Source: Panulirus ornatus (taxonomy: Eukaryota; Arthropoda; Malacostraca; Decapoda; Palinuridae). Taken from it: a DNA stretch of 64,000 bases. The notes under the pieces are model-generated. The model searched no databases, was not told where the DNA came from, and saw only the letters and a program-made list of their open reading frames with translations. Every line of letters starts with the position of its first letter. The first letter of the stretch is position 1. A program made the translations under genes and the position numbers. Positions 60,799 through 64,000 of the stretch are shown in pieces. The stretch covers positions 15,224,018 through 15,288,017 of the forward strand of contig NC_092236.1 in the NCBI RefSeq assembly GCF_036320965.1. The letters run 5' to 3'.

Positions 60799-62221
60799 AT
60801 ACACGTCCACACACGCACATATACATACACACACTCAGACATATACATATATACACAATTCATACCGTCTGCCCTTATTCATTCCCGTCGCCACCCCGCC
60901 ACACATGACATGACAGCCCCCTTCCCCCGCATGTGTGCGAGGTAGCGCTAGGAAAAGACAAAGAAGGCCACATTCGTTCACACTCAGTCTCTAGCTGTCA
61001 TATATAATGCACCTAAACCAAAGCTCCCTTTCAACATCCAGGCCCCACAAAACTTTCCATAGTTTACCCCAGACCCTTCACGTGCCCTGGTTCAATCCAT
61101 TGACAGCACGTCTACCTCGGTATACCACATCGTTCCAATTCACTCTATTCCTTGCACGCCTTTCACCCTCCTGCATGTTCAGGCCCCGATAACTCTAAAT
61201 CTTTTTCACTCCATCTTTTCACCTCCAATTTGGCCTCCCACTTCTCCTCGTTCCCTCCACCTCTTGACACATATATCCTCTTTGTCAATCTTTCTTCACT
61301 CATTCTCTCCATGTGACCAAACCATTTCAAAACACCCTCTTCTGCTCTCTCAACCACACTCTTTTTATCATCACACATCTCTCTTACCCTTTCATTACTT
61401 ACTCGATCAAACCACCTCACACCACATATTGTCCTTAAACATCTTATTTACAGCACATCCACCCTCCTCTGCACAACTCTGTCTATAGCCCACGCCTCGC
61501 AACCATGTAACATTGTTGGAACCACTATTCCTTCAAACATACCCATTTTTGCTTTCCAAAATAACGTTCTCGACTTCCACACATTTTTCAACGCTCCCAG
61601 AACTTTTGCCCCCTCCCCCACCATATGATTCACTTCCGCTTCCATCCGCTGCCAAATCCACTCCCAGATTTCTAAAACACTTCACTTCCTCCAGTTTTTC
61701 TCCATTCAAACTTACCTCCCAATTGACTTGTCCCTTTAACCCTACTGTACCTAATAACCTTGCTCTCATTCACAATTACTCTCAGCTTTCTTCTTTCACA
61801 CACTTTACCAAACTCAGTCACCAGCTTCTGCACTTTCTCACCCGAATCAGCCACCAGCGCTGTATCATCAGCAAACAACTGACTCACTTCCCAAGCTCTC
61901 ATCCACAACAGACTGCATACTTGCCCCTCTTTCCAAAACTCTTGCATTCACCTCCCTAACAACCCCATCCATAAACAAATTAACCATGGAGACATCACGC
62001 ACCCCTGCCGCAAACCTACATTCACTGAGAACCAATCACTTTCCTCTCTTCCAACATGTACACATGCCTTACATCCTCGATGAAAACTTTTCACTGCTTC
62101 TAACAACTTGCCTCCCACACCATATATTCTTAATACCTTCCACAGAGCATCTCTATCAACTCTATCATATGCATTCTCCAGATCCATAAATGCTACATAC
62201 AAATCCATTTGCTTTTCTAAG
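60799..62221 (-). mobile_element. RTE-like LINE copy 17a, long-UTR, 5'-truncated
   Basis: Minus strand from 'LEKQMDLYVAFMDLENAYDRVDRDALW' (62208) to the 3' UTR at 60799. The terminal stem-loop is missing at the 3' edge. Frames are broken near 61450, 61640, 61740 and 61960. It keeps FADDTALVADSGEK and WFDRVSNERVREMC. Its 5' edge is a fold-back junction with copy 17b. Confidence 0.85.
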
Positions 62222-62236
62222 TATTTCTTAGAAAAG
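62212..62236. repeat. Fold-back palindrome at LINE inversion point
   Basis: CTTTTCTAAG (62212-62221) and its exact complement CTTAGAAAAG (62227-62236) are separated by TATTT. Both arms are the same LINE segment ('CEKYLEK' coding) in opposite orientation, the left belonging to copy 17a and the right to copy 17b. Confidence 0.85.
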
Positions 62237-62995
62237 TAAAGTAAATTGGGAGGTAAGTTTGAACGGAGAAAAACTGGAGGAAGTGAAGTGTTTTAGATAT
62301 CCGGGAGTGGATTTGGCAGCGGATGGAACCATGGAAGCAGAAGTGGGGGAGCGGGCAAAGGTTCTGGGAGCGTTGAAGAATGTGTGGAAGGTGAGAACGT
62401 TATCTTGGAAAGCAAAGGTGGGTATGTTTGAAGGAATAGTGGTTTCAACAATGTTGTATGGTTGTGAGGCATGGGCTATAGATAGGGTTGTGGGGATGAA
62501 GGTGGATGTGTTGGGAAATGAGATGTTTGAGGACAATATGTGGCATGAGGTGGTTTGATCGAGTCAGTAATGAAAGGGTAAGAGAGATGTGTGGTAATAA
62601 GAAGAGTGGTATACTGGGGTCAATGTGCTGTCAATGGACTGAATCAGGGCATGTGAAGTTTTGTGGGGCCTGAATGTGGAAAGAAAGCTGTAGTTTTAAT
62701 GCATTACACAAGATAGCTAGGGACTGAGTGTGAAGGAAAGTGGCCTTTGTTCTTTTCCTAGCACTACCTCTCATGGCACGCGGGGGGAGGGGGTGCCATT
62801 TCATGTGTGACGGGGTGGCGGCAGGAATGGATGAAGGCAGCATGTATATATGTAAATGTATGTATACACTGAAATGCAGAGGTATGTATATACATGTGTA
62901 TGTGGGTGGGTTGGGCAATTCTTTTATCTGTTTCCTTGCACTGCCTCGCTAACGTGGGAGAAAGCGACAAAGTATAATAATAAATAATAATAATA
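62227..62995 (+). mobile_element. RTE-like LINE copy 17b, two internal deletions
   Basis: Plus strand: a 10-bp piece (CTTAGAAAAG), a jump to 'NWEVSLNGEKLEEVKCFRY' coding (62245), then a second jump at about 62607 from 'MCGNKK' to the last codons (GGTATACTGG). The long 3' UTR, stem-loop and (AATAATA)n tail follow. It keeps LYGCEAW. Inactive. Confidence 0.8.
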
Positions 62996-62996
62996 C

Positions 62997-63311
62997 ATTC
63001 CACAGTAATACCATACAAACCCGTCGCCTTGCCAGCTTTCATCTTTCACAACCTCTTTTCTGTTTACTAAATCATTCTCCCTGATCTCACTTCACACACC
63101 ATCTCGACCAAAACACCCTATATCTGCCACTATATCATCAAACACATTCAACAAACCTTCAAAATACTCACTCCATCTCCCTCTCACTTCACCAATACTT
63201 GTTATTATCTCCCCATTTGCCCCATTCATCGATGTTCCCATTTGTTCTCGTCTTATGCACTTTACCTCCTTCCAAAACATCTTTTTATTCTCCCTAAAAT
63301 TTAATGATATA
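62997..63311 (-). mobile_element. RTE-like LINE internal fragment (linker/RT start)
   Basis: Minus strand: ISLNFRENKKMFWKEV (about 63305-63258), 'GANGEIITSIGEVRGRWSEYFEGLL' and 'KAGKATGLYGITVE' (about 63040-63000). It has neither 5' nor 3' element end, so it is a recombination remnant. Confidence 0.8.
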
Positions 63312-63324
63312 TAATTTTCATTGA

Positions 63325-63600
63325 ACATAATCGTTGTTTCCCACGCCAGCAAGGTAGTTCCAGGAAACTGACAAAGAATGGCCCATCCATTCATGTACAC
63401 ATATTTATAAACAAATCCCCATATTTGCACACACACAGACATTTACATATATACCCATGTACAAATTCATACTTGCTTGCCTTCGTCCATTCCTGTCACG
63501 ACCCCATCCCACAGGAAACACCATCACTATCCCCCGCTTCAGCTCCCTATCAATATCCAGGCCCCACAGACCTTCCTAAGGCTTACCCCAGACATTTCAT
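63325..63600 (-). mobile_element. RTE-like LINE 3'-UTR fragment
   Basis: Minus strand long-UTR sequence from the decayed stem-loop (GCCAGCAAGGTAGTTCCAGG) to TACCCCAGACATTTCA, where it meets plus-strand coding sequence. Confidence 0.75.
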
Positions 63601-63611
63601 ATATATGTATG

Positions 63612-64000
63612 TCCGTGTGTCAGAGGTGGAGGGAACAAGAAGCAAGAGACCAAATTGGAGGTGGAAGGATGGAGTGAAAAAAAATTTTGAGCGATCGGGG
63701 CCTGAACATACAGGAGGGTGAGAGGCATGCAAGGAATAGAGTGAACTGGAATGGTGTGGTATACTGGGGTCGACATGCTGTCAATGAACTTAACCAGGGT
63801 ATATGAAGTGTCCAGGGTAAATCATGGAAAGGTCTATGGGGCTTGGATGTGGATAGGGATTTGTGGTTTTGGTGCATTACATTTAGAGACTGAGAGTGAA
63901 AGAATGTGACCTTTTTGTCTATGGGAAGTGATGCTGTTTCTTGTGCAGCAGGGTAGTACCTGGGATGGATGAAGGTAAGCAAGTATGAATATGTACATGT
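63612..64000 (+). mobile_element. RTE-like LINE copy 18, 3' end, cut by window edge
   Basis: Plus strand from GTGTGTCAGAGGTGGAGGG (end of ORF, 'RWREQEARDQ' in a shifted frame) through the stop region into the long 3' UTR (GGGGCTTGGATGTGGA, GATGAAGGTAAGCAAGTATG). The element continues beyond the window. Confidence 0.8.

Overview
This is eukaryotic, intron-containing, AT-rich DNA in which most of the sequence is made of retrotransposon copies. The repeat families point to an arthropod, most likely a decapod crustacean or a relative with a large LINE-rich genome. That taxonomic guess rests on remembered family resemblance and not on a search. There are no operons, CRISPR arrays or bacterial features.

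Host gene. One host gene can be assembled with confidence from five small plus-strand exons (coding parts 23129-23219, 28640-28763, 29216-29410, 46132-46252, 58031-58312). All junctions are GT-AG and the phases match. The product is 270 residues: a signal peptide, then a secreted, N-glycosylated protein whose pattern resembles the TULIP lipid-binding fold (juvenile-hormone-binding/takeout and mite group 7 allergen-like proteins). Its introns hold nearly all the mobile elements from 23.7 to 57.6 kb. Two splice oddities stand out: a 54-bp tandem copy of the exon-2 acceptor that would give an immediate stop, and a decayed second copy of the start of exon 5 about 200 bp upstream of the real one.

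Mobile elements. The dominant repeat is one family of RTE-type LINE (AP-endonuclease plus reverse transcriptase in one ORF, and a 3' UTR ending in a stem-loop and A-rich tail). About twenty copies or fragments lie on both strands. A young subfamily has a shortened 3' UTR (about 260 bp deleted), a long poly(A) tail and near-identical sequence. Its copies are at 1-1618, 15871-17141, 30102-31242 and 54814-57619. Older long-UTR copies are nested, inverted, fused head-to-head or tail-to-tail, or reduced to the 3' UTR alone. Target-site duplications are visible for six insertions. Other elements are a Jockey-like LINE (23.7-26.6 kb), CR1-like LINE fragments (about 20.3, 41.9-45.4 and 49.8-50.5 kb), a pogo/Tigger-like transposase relic (54.3-54.8 kb), a 120-bp fold-back MITE (27.75 kb) and two copies of a tRNA-derived SINE (6.9 and 13.4 kb).

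Layout. 1-1.6 kb: LINE 3' part. 1.6-15.9 kb: mostly unique DNA with minisatellites, hairpins, microsatellites, two SINEs and one orphan exon candidate. 15.9-21.8 kb: two LINE copies separated by unique DNA. 21.8-58.3 kb: the host gene with its element-filled introns. 58.3-60.8 kb: probable 3' UTR and downstream sequence. 60.8-64 kb: a mosaic of LINE fragments in alternating orientation.

I found no undescribed biological system that I can defend. The strongest items for follow-up are the exon-5 and acceptor duplications, the short-UTR LINE subfamily with its paired 3' hairpins, and the fold-back LINE junctions.
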